16,736 bases of DNA from DATKDU01 sp035512595 (lineage in GTDB: Bacteria; Planctomycetota; Planctomycetia; Pirellulales; Pirellulaceae): positions 1 through 16,736 of the forward strand of contig DATKDU010000525.1 in assembly GCA_035512595.1 (NCBI GenBank), in the 5' to 3' direction. Below are positions 4,867 to 12,519 of the stretch, piece after piece. The notes under the pieces were generated by a model. That model worked only from the letters and a program-made list of their open reading frames with translations. It was not told the DNA's origin and did no database searches. The position numbers and the translations under genes are program-made. Numbering within the stretch: position 1 is the first letter of the stretch; the number at the start of each line of letters is the position of its first letter.

Positions 4867-7614
4867 ATGGGACGGATCACCTCGGACATCGGACTGAACA
4901 CCGGCATTCCGATTGCCGACACGGTTGAAAAGCTGATCGCCATTCAGGCGCGGCCCCGCGACCGGCTGGAGAATCAGCTCGCCACCATCAAGGCCCAGCA
5001 AACTGCCGTCGTCGAGCTGACGACGCTGGTGATCAGCCTCCAGCTCGCCATGCGCAAGCTGAAGGTCACCGACCCCTTCACCAAGAAGGCGGTCACCAGT
5101 TCGCACCCCGACCTGCTCACTGCCACCGCCAGCTCCACGGCAACGCCTGGCGTCTACCAGTTCGTGCCGGTGCGGATGGCGTCCAATCACCAGCTCCTCG
5201 CCAGCGGCGTGCCGGCCCGCGACCAGGCGCTCGGCGGCGGCACCCTCTCGTTCCGTTACGGCGGCTTCGTCAACGAAGGGGTCAGCCTGGCAGATCTCAA
5301 CGGCGGCGCTGGGGTCAGCCGCGGGAAGATCCGCATTTTCGATCGCAGCGGCGCCAGCGCCGTGGTCGATCTGAGCTACGCCCAGAACGTCCGGGATGTA
5401 ATCGACGCCATCAACTCGGCCGACGGCATTAGCGTCAAGGCGATTGCCGACGGCGACCATTTTCGACTCGTCGATAGCTCGGGAGGAACTGGGAACCTGC
5501 GCGTCGCCGAAGTCAACAGCGGCACTACGGCGGCCGACCTGGGGCTGGCGGGAATCAATGTCGCTGCCGACACGGCCGACGGCACTGACATCGTGCGGCT
5601 GTTTGCCGGCCTCGACCTCGATTCGCTCAACGACGGTGCGGGAGTGTCGATTCGCTCGGGCCTGCCCGATCTGGACATAACGCTGGCCGACGGCACGACG
5701 CTGCAAGTCGATTTCCGCAGCCTGACGGAGGGAGCGCGGCAGGAGCAAACACTCGGCGACCTGCTGACCACGCTCAACGAAGCCGATCCGGCGAAGTTGC
5801 GGGCCCAGATCAGTGCCGACGGTGACCGGATTGTTCTTACCGACCTGACCACAGGCGGCGGCTCGTTCTCTGTCGCCAGCACGGTCGGCGGCACGCTGGC
5901 GGAAGACCTTGGTCTCACCGGCGCCGCCAGCGGCGGCACGATCACCAGCACGCGCCTGCAAGGGGGCCTGTCAACGACGCTGCTCAGCTCGCTGGCCGGC
6001 GGCGATGGCCTGGGTACGCTCGGCTCGATTCAATTGACCGACCGCAGCGGCACATCGGCTTCCGTTGACCTATCGACGGCCGAGACCCTCGACGACGTGA
6101 TCAGCGCCATCAATGCCGCCGCCGTCGGCATTGAGGCCCGCTACAACGGCTCTCGCAACGGCATCGAGCTGGTGGATACCACCGGCTCGACGGCCGGCAA
6201 TCTGATCGTTGCCGACGGCGATGCGACGGGCACGGCAACGAAGCTCGGTCTGGTGGTGGATGCGGCCGTCAGCCGGGCCAATTCCGGCTCGCTGAATCGC
6301 CAGGTGGTCAGCGCCAGCACGCTGCTGTCCAGCTACAACGGCGGCAAAGGGGTCTCCAAGGGATCGTTCCTGATCACCGATTCCGCCGGCGTCACCGGCG
6401 CGGTCAACCTGACGGTCCTCGATCCGCAGACGATCGGCGACGTCATCGACGCCATCAACGGCCTGTCGATCGGCGTTGAGGCCCGGATCAACGACGCGGG
6501 CGACGGCATCGCCCTGATCGACACCGCCGGCGGCACTGGCACTCTTACCGTCGCCGACAACGGCACCAGCACCGCGGCCAAGGAGCTGCACATCGCCGGG
6601 ACGGGCTCGGCCGCGGTGATCGACGGGCAAAACGTCCAGCTCCTCGACGGCTCGACGACTTACAAGATCACGCTCGCTGCCGACGATACGCTCGACGACC
6701 TGGTAGCCAAGATCAATGCGCTCGGTGCGGGAGTAAGCGGCGGCGTGCTCAGCGACGGCAGCGGCTCCTTGCCGCATCACCTGTCGCTTCTGTCGAGCAT
6801 CGCCGGCAAGGCCGGGGAGCTGCTCGTGGACGGCAGCTCCCTGGGACTCGATTTCTCGGAGTTGTCGGCGGCCAACGACGCCCTGCTGCAAATCGGCGCC
6901 GGCAGCGGTGCGCGGCTGATCTCGTCCACTTCCAACGTCTTCAAGGACGTGGTCAGCGGGCTGGACGTAACGATTGCCGGCGAATCGAAGTCGCCGGTCG
7001 CGATTCACGTCAAATCGACCTCCGAGGACGTCTCCATCACCCTGGCGCTCTTTGTCGAGCAGTACAACAAGCTGCGGGAGAAGCTCGAGAGCCTGACCTT
7101 CTTTAGCGAGCAGGACGGGACGAAGGGGCTCCTCTTCGGCTCGGCGGAAACGCTGCGGATCGAGTCGGGGATCACCAATCTGATCACCGGGCGGGTGCTC
7201 GGCGCAGGGAAGATCCAGTCGCTCTCGGAGCTGGGCATCACGATCGACAAGGAAGGGACGCTGGCCTTCGACAAGACGAAGCTGGAGGCCCGCTTTGCAG
7301 CCGACCCCGAAGCAGTACAGGAGTTCTTCTCGAATGAAAACGCCGGGCTGGCCAACCGGATGGACAAGCTGATCGACTCGCTCGCGGGCATCGACGACTC
7401 GATGCTGGTGACCCGCAGCCAGGTCCTCCAGCGGCAGGCAGAGACCGTCGCAGCGCGGATCGACTTCCTCAACGAGCGGCTCGACCGCTCCCGCGAGCGG
7501 CTCCTCAAGCAGTTCTTCAACATGGAGCTGGTGGTCGGCCGCATCCGCAACAGCCTGACCGCCATCAACCAGATTCAGTACATCCCGCCGATATACCAGT
7601 CGCAGCAGAAGTAA
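4867..7614 (+). CDS. fliD: Flagellar filament cap protein FliD (HAP2), enlarged
   Basis: FliD forms the cap on the growing filament and helps insert flagellin. The N-terminal ~105 residues match FliD_N: GLNTGIPIADTVEKLIAIQA, then PRDRLENQLATIKAQQTAV. FliD_C starts near residue 695 (VSGLDVTIAGE) and includes VEQYNKLREKLESL, SLSELGITIDKEGTLAFDKT and a C-terminal coiled coil (~845-895). The protein has 915 residues, about twice the usual 450-500. The extra length is a tandem set of hook-IN-like modules starting near residues 141, 251, 372, 486 and 590, with cores such as NVRDVIDAINSAD, TLDDVISAINAAA and TIGDVIDAINGLS. The ATG at 4867 matches the family start, but there is no Shine-Dalgarno because the heptad array reaches to within three bases. 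fliS follows 196 bp later. Confidence 0.94.
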   Translation: MGRITSDIGLNTGIPIADTVEKLIAIQARPRDRLENQLATIKAQQTAVVELTTLVISLQLAMRKLKVTDPFTKKAVTSSHPDLLTATASSTATPGVYQFVPVRMASNHQLLASGVPARDQALGGGTLSFRYGGFVNEGVSLADLNGGAGVSRGKIRIFDRSGASAVVDLSYAQNVRDVIDAINSADGISVKAIADGDHFRLVDSSGGTGNLRVAEVNSGTTAADLGLAGINVAADTADGTDIVRLFAGLDLDSLNDGAGVSIRSGLPDLDITLADGTTLQVDFRSLTEGARQEQTLGDLLTTLNEADPAKLRAQISADGDRIVLTDLTTGGGSFSVASTVGGTLAEDLGLTGAASGGTITSTRLQGGLSTTLLSSLAGGDGLGTLGSIQLTDRSGTSASVDLSTAETLDDVISAINAAAVGIEARYNGSRNGIELVDTTGSTAGNLIVADGDATGTATKLGLVVDAAVSRANSGSLNRQVVSASTLLSSYNGGKGVSKGSFLITDSAGVTGAVNLTVLDPQTIGDVIDAINGLSIGVEARINDAGDGIALIDTAGGTGTLTVADNGTSTAAKELHIAGTGSAAVIDGQNVQLLDGSTTYKITLAADDTLDDLVAKINALGAGVSGGVLSDGSGSLPHHLSLLSSIAGKAGELLVDGSSLGLDFSELSAANDALLQIGAGSGARLISSTSNVFKDVVSGLDVTIAGESKSPVAIHVKSTSEDVSITLALFVEQYNKLREKLESLTFFSEQDGTKGLLFGSAETLRIESGITNLITGRVLGAGKIQSLSELGITIDKEGTLAFDKTKLEARFAADPEAVQEFFSNENAGLANRMDKLIDSLAGIDDSMLVTRSQVLQRQAETVAARIDFLNERLDRSRERLLKQFFNMELVVGRIRNSLTAINQIQYIPPIYQSQQK

Positions 7615-7664
7615 ACACTTTCTCCAGCGCTTGAACGATGGAATACCCAGGTCAACTACAAGCA

Positions 7665-7802
7665 CGAAATCCGAAAGTCGAAACCCGAAACAAGTACGAA
7701 TGGGCAAAATCCGAATGAGCCAAACTCTCTGGGTGCTGCGTTTTGAGAATTCGCATTTCCGCTTTTGAATTTGCTTCGAGTTTCGTACTTCGGATTTCGG
7801 AT
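7665..7802. repeat. Inverted heptad arrays in the fliD-fliS spacer
   Basis: Left arm: CGAAATC, CGAAAGT, CGAAACC, CGAAACA (7665-7692). Right arm: TTCGAGT, TTCGTAC, TTCGGAT, TTCGGAT (7775-7802), the reverse-complement pattern. Less regular 7-bp steps continue inward from both sides. The right arm ends eight bases before the fliS ATG, so fliS has no recognisable Shine-Dalgarno. No intrinsic terminator is seen between fliD and fliS. Confidence 0.8.
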
Positions 7803-7810
7803 TTTCTGCC

Positions 7811-8245
7811 ATGTCCCAGCCCAGCGACGCCTACCTCCAGACGCAGGTCCTCACCGCCTCCCCCCAGCGATTGCGGCTGATGCTCATTGAACGGGCTCTG
7901 CGGGAAATAGAGCTGACGGAACGACACTGGGACGAGCACCAGCCCGAGCAAGCCCTGGAATCGCTGATCCGCTGCCGCGATATCATCTCGGAGTTGATCG
8001 CCGGCATTCGCCAGGGGGAGTCGCCGCTGGCGCAGAAGGTCCTGGGTTTGTACCTCTTTCTATTCCAGGCTCTGACCGAGGCGCAGCTTTCGCGCGACCC
8101 ATCGAAGCTGGCAATCGTCCGCCGCATCTTGACGTCCGAGCGGGACACCTGGCAGCAGGTGTGCCAGCAACTGGCCGAGGTGTCAACGGCTGTTGCCGCT
8201 GGAGGGGAGCTGACGCCAATCGCCCCTTTGGCGCTCGAGGCCTAG
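7811..8245 (+). CDS. fliS: Flagellin export chaperone FliS
   Basis: A 144-residue, mainly helical cytoplasmic protein; the family is usually 125-140 residues. It has the FliS layout: an N-terminal DAYLQTQVLTASPQRLRLML segment, an ERALREIE helix, and a later LYLFLFQALTEAQLSRDP segment followed by VRRILTSERDTWQQV. FliS binds the C-terminal helix of flagellin and keeps it from polymerising before export. The fliC-fliD-fliS order is common in flagellar clusters. The ATG at 7811 is the only sensible start for the domain, though the upstream DNA is heptad repeat rather than a ribosome binding site. The last ~20 residues, rich in Ala and Leu, are not conserved. Confidence 0.93.
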   Translation: MSQPSDAYLQTQVLTASPQRLRLMLIERALREIELTERHWDEHQPEQALESLIRCRDIISELIAGIRQGESPLAQKVLGLYLFLFQALTEAQLSRDPSKLAIVRRILTSERDTWQQVCQQLAEVSTAVAAGGELTPIAPLALEA

Positions 8246-8363
8246 GCGGACCACATTGGCGCCGCCGACTTAACAAGGTTTGCAGGCGGCTCTCCCTCGG
8301 GCGACAATGCGCTTAGCCCCTCTTGGGATCAGGTGAATCGCCCCCGATAACGAGTCCGCTCTT

Positions 8364-9473
8364 ATGCGCTGCCTATTGGCTGTCTGGTTGGGGTTGTTTG
8401 CGACTGTCGCCATTGCGGAGGAACAAGACCGCGAGGTGGCGCTCCCTTTTGTCACGCTGGTTCAACCCCCAGACGTACCGAAGCTGGAAAACAAGCCCCT
8501 TTCCGAAGAGCGCGTGGACGAAATCGAGGGGCTGATTTTCGAGCTGACCAAATGCGTCCGATCCGACCTGTCCTTGAATTCCTTTTACCTTAATTCCAAG
8601 TTCGTTCCGGTGGGAGAATTTGGGACGTTCGGCGATTGGACCGGCAAGCGCGTCGAAGCATCCGAGCCCGTACGCAAGCTGGTGGAAATCGGTCCGGACG
8701 CTCTGCCCTATCTCTTGAAAGCACTGGATGACGACACGCCAACAGACATCGTGATTCAAGCCGTCAAAACCGAGGGCGCGATTGCCGGTGGAATGGCGTT
8801 CGACGAAGCCATGTACGGCAATCCGGCCAATCCCACGGAGGCCTTTGTCCTCCGTTTAAACCGCTTTCCCTACTCAGCGTCGATCCGCCCTAAAGACGAG
8901 CGGTTTTCCGTAGCACCGGAAATGGAGTCGTATCGCATCAAGGTCGGGGACGTCTGCTTCATCGTCCTCGGCCAGATCGTGAGTCGCCAGTACGATTGCC
9001 TCGACAGCCCGCACGTCAAGTCCTCGGCAAAACTTGTCTGCAGCCCCGTTCATCGCAAGGCCCTCCGCAAACAGTTGGCGAGCATTTGGAAATCACAGCA
9101 CCCGCGGCAGAAAGTGCTGGAATCGCTGATCGTGGACTTCTCGACCCGCGGCGTGCTCCAGATGAATTCCCTCGATTACTGGGACATTGGAAACGATTTT
9201 CAGATCGAAGCCACCAAACGGCTGCTTTACTACTACCCGGACGTTGCTGTTCCGCTCCTTGTGGATCGGATCAAGAACTTGCAAACATCTGATGACAACT
9301 TTGACGACTGCATCAAGAACGGTCTGCGGTCTGATAACTTCGTGGACGCCATCGCCTGGTCAAAGAACGGAGAGATCAAATCCGCCCTTGCAGACCTTGG
9401 GCGACGTGCCAAGGAAAACTATCTCATCGACGCATTGCAGCGCGCGGGCGTGATGGTTCCCAAAGGCAAGTGA
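8364..9473 (+). CDS. Secreted protein of unknown function
   Basis: A 369-residue protein with a plausible signal peptide (MRCLLAVWLGLFATVAIAEE, cleavage after ~18-19). I do not recognise a catalytic motif. Segments such as PVRKLVEIGPDALPYLLKAL (~105-125) and LLYYYPDVAVPLLVDRI (~290-306) look like HEAT-type helix pairs, and GDVCFIVLGQIVSRQYDCL (~195-213) is a distinct conserved-looking stretch. It has four cysteines after the signal. It resembles planctomycete lineage-specific exported proteins. It starts 118 bp after fliS, whose spacer contains only a weak GCCGCC/GGCGGC pairing and no T-tract, so readthrough from fliS is possible but a flagellar role is not supported. No clear Shine-Dalgarno. 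It ends 11 bp before the convergent desaturase gene. Confidence 0.75.
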   Translation: MRCLLAVWLGLFATVAIAEEQDREVALPFVTLVQPPDVPKLENKPLSEERVDEIEGLIFELTKCVRSDLSLNSFYLNSKFVPVGEFGTFGDWTGKRVEASEPVRKLVEIGPDALPYLLKALDDDTPTDIVIQAVKTEGAIAGGMAFDEAMYGNPANPTEAFVLRLNRFPYSASIRPKDERFSVAPEMESYRIKVGDVCFIVLGQIVSRQYDCLDSPHVKSSAKLVCSPVHRKALRKQLASIWKSQHPRQKVLESLIVDFSTRGVLQMNSLDYWDIGNDFQIEATKRLLYYYPDVAVPLLVDRIKNLQTSDDNFDDCIKNGLRSDNFVDAIAWSKNGEIKSALADLGRRAKENYLIDALQRAGVMVPKGK

Positions 9474-9484
9474 CGGCCAGGAAG

Positions 9485-10579
9485 CTACGCCGCCTTGCTC
9501 GCAGGCTGCTCGCTTATCTCCACCGGCGACTTGCTTGTGAACACGCGCCCCGTGTCCGCGGAAAACATTTTGCGGGCCACCGACCACCAGCCGGGTTGAT
9601 CGAGCTCGCGGTACGGCGAATCGGCCGGTAGCTCGCGAACCAGGTACGCATGCGCCGCCGCCAGGTTGTGATACGGCAGCGTCGGAAACAGGTGGTGCAG
9701 CGCGTGGTAGCGGATCGCAAACGGGAAGAAGAGCCACGTCAGCGGATCGCGGCTGGTGTAGTTGCACGAATCGTGAATGTGATCGGACAGCTCCAGATTG
9801 CCGCCGTCCCCTTCGAAGTGATGATCGGCCAATTGCCGCATCTGGTTCATCAACAGCGCGGTAAAGCCCAAGGCATACAGCAGCGGCAGCCGCGTCCAGG
9901 GATTCAGTCCAATCAGCACCGCCAGGGGAATCATCGTCGCGCGGATCCAGCACAGCCATTCGACGGCAGTGATCGCCCAGCGGTCGCGGGGGGTGATCTT
10001 GCGCACGTACTGCCAATTGAGGGTCATCGAGGAGGCCCGCGTCAGGGTCCACTCGCGCAGCTTCGGGTGCAAATAGGTCAGCGGCACCAGCAAGAACCGC
10101 AAAAAGACCAGCAGCGGAAAGGTGGCGATAATGCCCAGATAGGCGATCATGCTCAGCCAACTGCCGCGGCGCCAGATGTTGACGACGTACTCCGGATCCT
10201 GCGGCGTGCCGTACATCCGCTGGGTGTGATGGTCGCGGTGATGCCGCGTGAAGAACGGGCTGGGCGAGAGAGTGATCACGCCGACGACCAGGTTCCAGGC
10301 CACCTTGAAGGGCTGCATCTCGCCGTGCGAGAGGTGCGCCACCTCGTGGATCAGGGACCCCGTGCGATAAAGCCAGAACACGGTCACGGGAAAGGCGACG
10401 AGTTGCGGCCACGAGAACAGCGGTGAGGCGAGGTAAATCGTGCCCGCCGTGTAGGCGATCGTGACGCTCAGCAAAAAGTCGATCCAGTAGCGAGCCGGAC
10501 TGACCTTGAAGAAATTGACTTCCGACTTCTGGAGCGTGGATCGCGCCGTGCTGATCCACTGGTTGGACGCTGAACTCAA
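9485..10579 (-). CDS. Membrane fatty acid desaturase (acyl-lipid type, three His boxes)
   Basis: An integral membrane di-iron enzyme introducing double bonds into acyl chains. The three histidine clusters are present: HEVAHLSH (residues ~78-85), HHRDHH (~113-118) and HALHH (~292-296, followed by LFPTLPYHNL). Hydrophobic stretches lie around residues 33-53, 62-76, 143-172 and 215-245. An additional ADHHFEGDG motif near 252-260 is typical of this bacterial subgroup. The start is uncertain: I chose TTG at 10579 because AAGGAAG lies about five bases upstream. The frame also opens at TTG 10657, adding 26 residues without a visible ribosome binding site. No ATG lies before the first His box. Substrate position cannot be read from sequence. 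Convergent with the gene on its left. Confidence 0.85.
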   Translation of the reverse strand: MSSASNQWISTARSTLQKSEVNFFKVSPARYWIDFLLSVTIAYTAGTIYLASPLFSWPQLVAFPVTVFWLYRTGSLIHEVAHLSHGEMQPFKVAWNLVVGVITLSPSPFFTRHHRDHHTQRMYGTPQDPEYVVNIWRRGSWLSMIAYLGIIATFPLLVFLRFLLVPLTYLHPKLREWTLTRASSMTLNWQYVRKITPRDRWAITAVEWLCWIRATMIPLAVLIGLNPWTRLPLLYALGFTALLMNQMRQLADHHFEGDGGNLELSDHIHDSCNYTSRDPLTWLFFPFAIRYHALHHLFPTLPYHNLAAAHAYLVRELPADSPYRELDQPGWWSVARKMFSADTGRVFTSKSPVEISEQPASKAA

Positions 10580-10962
10580 TGAATCTTCCTTGCGGATTGC
10601 CGCGGCAGGCGAAAACCGAACTCGTTCCGTCGGCTCTGGGTCTGGCACGACACGCAAGATGCTCTGCCGGCTGAAAACTCACGCCCTCCCCAGCGGAGCC
10701 CACGTCCCCAGTGGCCCTTCATCTTACCTTTCGGCATTGGTCCGGATAGTCCAAGAGGGGAAAATCCGGCCACCGCGACAAAACGGGTTTTTCGCGGCAT
10801 CCAGGGGAAAATCGTCTGGCGTTGGCGTCATAATGAGTGACTGCGGCAGAAACATAAGCCCGAAGCGCAAGCGAGGGAAACGGCGATTTGGCGAGTGGAT
10901 GCCTGTCCCTCGCTGGCGCGTCGGGCTTGTGAATTCAGCGATGGTGCTGCCTTATCCGGACT
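10580..10962. other. Spacer between divergent desaturase and ECF sigma genes
   Basis: About 380 bp that should hold both promoters; I see no convincing -35/-10 pair for either. It contains a hairpin at 10773-10797 (CCGCGA, one bulged C, AAAAC facing GTTTT, TCGCGG) without a T-tract, and a CCCGAAGCG-family palindrome at 10856-10928. No gene is supported. Confidence 0.4.
10856..10928. repeat. Palindromic repeat, CCCGAAGCG family, second locus
   Basis: Arms 10856-10878 and 10906-10928 are reverse complements at 21 of 23 positions, around a 27-nt loop. The core (CCCGAAGCGCAAGCGAGGG on the left arm) matches the arms at 4599-4722, but the loop is unrelated and has no tandem 20-mers. It ends 34 bp before the ECF sigma gene. 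Confidence 0.88.
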
Positions 10963-11493
10963 ATGGTAAACCCTGGCATGCCCGAACTGCTCGGCCGCCT
11001 GCTCGATGAGCATGGCGGTGCGCTGGTTTTGTATGCCTCGCAGTGGACCGAGACGCCGGATGATTGCGTGCAGGAAGCTCTGATCGAGCTGGTCAAGCAG
11101 CCGATCCTGCCGCACAGTCCGGTCGCCTGGCTGTTCCGCGTGGTTCGCAACCGGGCGATCAGCCAGGCCCGCGCTGCGGGACGAAGGAAGAAGCACGAGC
11201 GGCATGCGGCGGCCTTGCTTCCCGCCTGGTCGCAGCCGGCCGAAGAGCCTCCGTTCAGCGAGCAGGAGTTGGCAGCGGCGATCGACATGCTCCTGCCCGA
11301 ACATCGCGAGGTCCTCGTGGCCCGCGTGTGGGGCGGGCTGGGGTTTGAAGAGATTGCCGAGCTGGTAGGCGCCGCCACGAGCAGCGCCCACCGGCGGTAC
11401 GAAGCAGCTCTGGCCAACCTGCGGCAGGTGCTGAGAGCGTCGGTCCAGCGGCGGGCCGCAACCGGCCAACATTTTCCGAATGCTCGCAAGTGA
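10963..11493 (+). CDS. ECF-type RNA polymerase sigma factor
   Basis: 176 residues, the size of ECF sigma factors, with region 2 and region 4 only. Region 2 spans ~20-72: DDCVQEALIELV, then VAWLFRVVRNRAISQAR, matching the sigma-2 helices that bind the -10 element. Region 4 spans ~98-157: LPEHREVLVARVWGGLGFEEIAELV, the usual helix-turn-helix preceded by the L..HREV pattern. Residues 73-97 are a linker. Two in-frame ATGs exist (10963 and 10978); the second fits the family start MPELLGRLL, and neither has a good ribosome binding site. The next gene, 24 bp downstream, encodes a one-pass membrane protein that may control this factor. The stimulus and regulon are unknown. Confidence 0.88.
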   Translation: MVNPGMPELLGRLLDEHGGALVLYASQWTETPDDCVQEALIELVKQPILPHSPVAWLFRVVRNRAISQARAAGRRKKHERHAAALLPAWSQPAEEPPFSEQELAAAIDMLLPEHREVLVARVWGGLGFEEIAELVGAATSSAHRRYEAALANLRQVLRASVQRRAATGQHFPNARK

Positions 11494-11517
11494 AACGACT
11501 CTCAGGAGTTTTTCGAT

Positions 11518-12207
11518 ATGTCCAGTGAATTGCCTGCCGACGTGAATCCTTACCAGATCGAGCCGGAGCTCACGGCCTATGCTCCGCGTCCGCCGCGGAT
11601 CGACCGCGACCGGCTGATGTTCGAGGCCGGCCGTGCCGCCGAAGTCAGCCACCCGGCGGCCAGCGCCGCCCTGTCACTCCGCCCCGGAGCGATTGCCTGG
11701 TTCCCGCCGGCACCGCAGTCTCCGCCTCCGATGAACTGGCTGTGGCCGGCCTCGACCATGGCGATGACCGTCGTGGCGGTGGGGCTGGGGCTGGCGCTGC
11801 TCGTGCGGCCTGTGCCGCTGGAGCGCGTGCAAGTGGTCGAGCGCGTCGTCCGCATTCCTTCGCATGCGCCGCAAGCCGTGCCGCAGCCGCTGGCGGTTTC
11901 GTCGGGGCACAGGGACCAGGCCAACCACGACTTTGCGGGCCCCGCGGCTGAGGATGAAGCTCCCGTTCTAACGCTGGAGTCGCTCCCCGAAAACCACGTG
12001 CTGCGCATCCGCCAGGTGGCATTGACGCAAGACATCGATGCGCTCGCGCCGCCGGTCAGCAGCGACACAGCTCGTCTGACGCCGCTGCCGACGCGCGGCT
12101 CGCTGATGCGCAAGCTGGCTGCTCCTCCCGCCGCCGCGGCAACAAAGTCCGCCCCCTTGTTTCGCTGGTCCGACTGGTTCAGCCAGCCGCAACAGCCGGC
12201 GATGTAA
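11518..12207 (+). CDS. One-pass membrane protein next to ECF sigma factor, possible anti-sigma
   Basis: 229 residues. The N-terminus contains PRIDRDRLMFEAGRAA (~26-41), a motif I associate with proteins encoded beside sigma factors in planctomycetes. One transmembrane helix lies near residues 74-97 (WPASTMAMTVVAVGLGLALL), followed by a Pro/Ala-rich outer part without a recognised domain. The topology (short cytoplasmic N-terminus, one helix, extracytoplasmic tail) and the 24-bp distance from the sigma gene fit an anti-sigma role, but the zinc-binding HxxxCxxC motif of ZAS anti-sigma factors is absent. The ATG at 11518 follows CAGGAG at 11503-11508. Function is inferred from context only. Confidence 0.7.
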   Translation: MSSELPADVNPYQIEPELTAYAPRPPRIDRDRLMFEAGRAAEVSHPAASAALSLRPGAIAWFPPAPQSPPPMNWLWPASTMAMTVVAVGLGLALLVRPVPLERVQVVERVVRIPSHAPQAVPQPLAVSSGHRDQANHDFAGPAAEDEAPVLTLESLPENHVLRIRQVALTQDIDALAPPVSSDTARLTPLPTRGSLMRKLAAPPAAAATKSAPLFRWSDWFSQPQQPAM

Positions 12208-12519
12208 GGAACGTCCAATTCCCAAAATGAGTTCGCAAACCGCGTTTTGAACTTGAAGATCGAACGGAACCAACTTCCCCGTTTAGCAATCGAATGCGGC
12301 GCGAGGCCGATTCGCAATGGCAGTGTCGATCGCGATTTGCTCAAAGGCACAGAGGCGCGGAGGCACAGAGCAGCAGGGGCAATATCGTCTGCTTTGTGCC
12401 TTCGTGCCTCCGAGCCTCTGTGTCAAAAAACGAATGACGTCGCCCCAGGACAGCTTCTGGCATTAGCGCATTTGGTCCCTCGGCATTGGTTGGGGGCTTG
12501 GAAGTTTATTGGAATTACC
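12208..12519. other. 312-bp spacer with a period-8 palindrome
   Basis: The downstream reading frame is open through this stretch from 12247, but the translated sequence is low-quality and crosses the palindrome at 12346-12422, so I treat it as non-coding. No clear promoter or terminator is seen; AAAAAA at 12425-12430 follows the palindrome. Confidence 0.5.
12346..12422. repeat. Inverted repeat with 8-bp steps
   Basis: Left arm steps: AGAGGCGC, GGAGGCAC, AGAG. Right arm steps: TTTGTGCC, TTCGTGCC, TCCGAGCC, TCTGTGTC. Bases 12348-12366 and 12404-12422 pair at 18 of 19 positions. It has the same inverted, stepped organisation as the heptad arrays but a period of eight. Confidence 0.8.

Noticed and set aside
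10773..10797. Hairpin in the desaturase-sigma spacer as a terminator
   Set aside because: The two-base loop is too tight as drawn, there is no T-tract, and no gene ends there; both neighbours start on either side of it.
10927..10967. TTGTGA and TATGGT as a promoter for the ECF sigma gene
   Set aside because: The gap is 29 nt and the -10 would overlap the first ATG.
12247..12519. N-terminal extension of the 492-residue secreted protein
   Set aside because: The extension has no signal peptide and crosses the period-8 palindrome; the ATG at 12520 gives a classic signal peptide.
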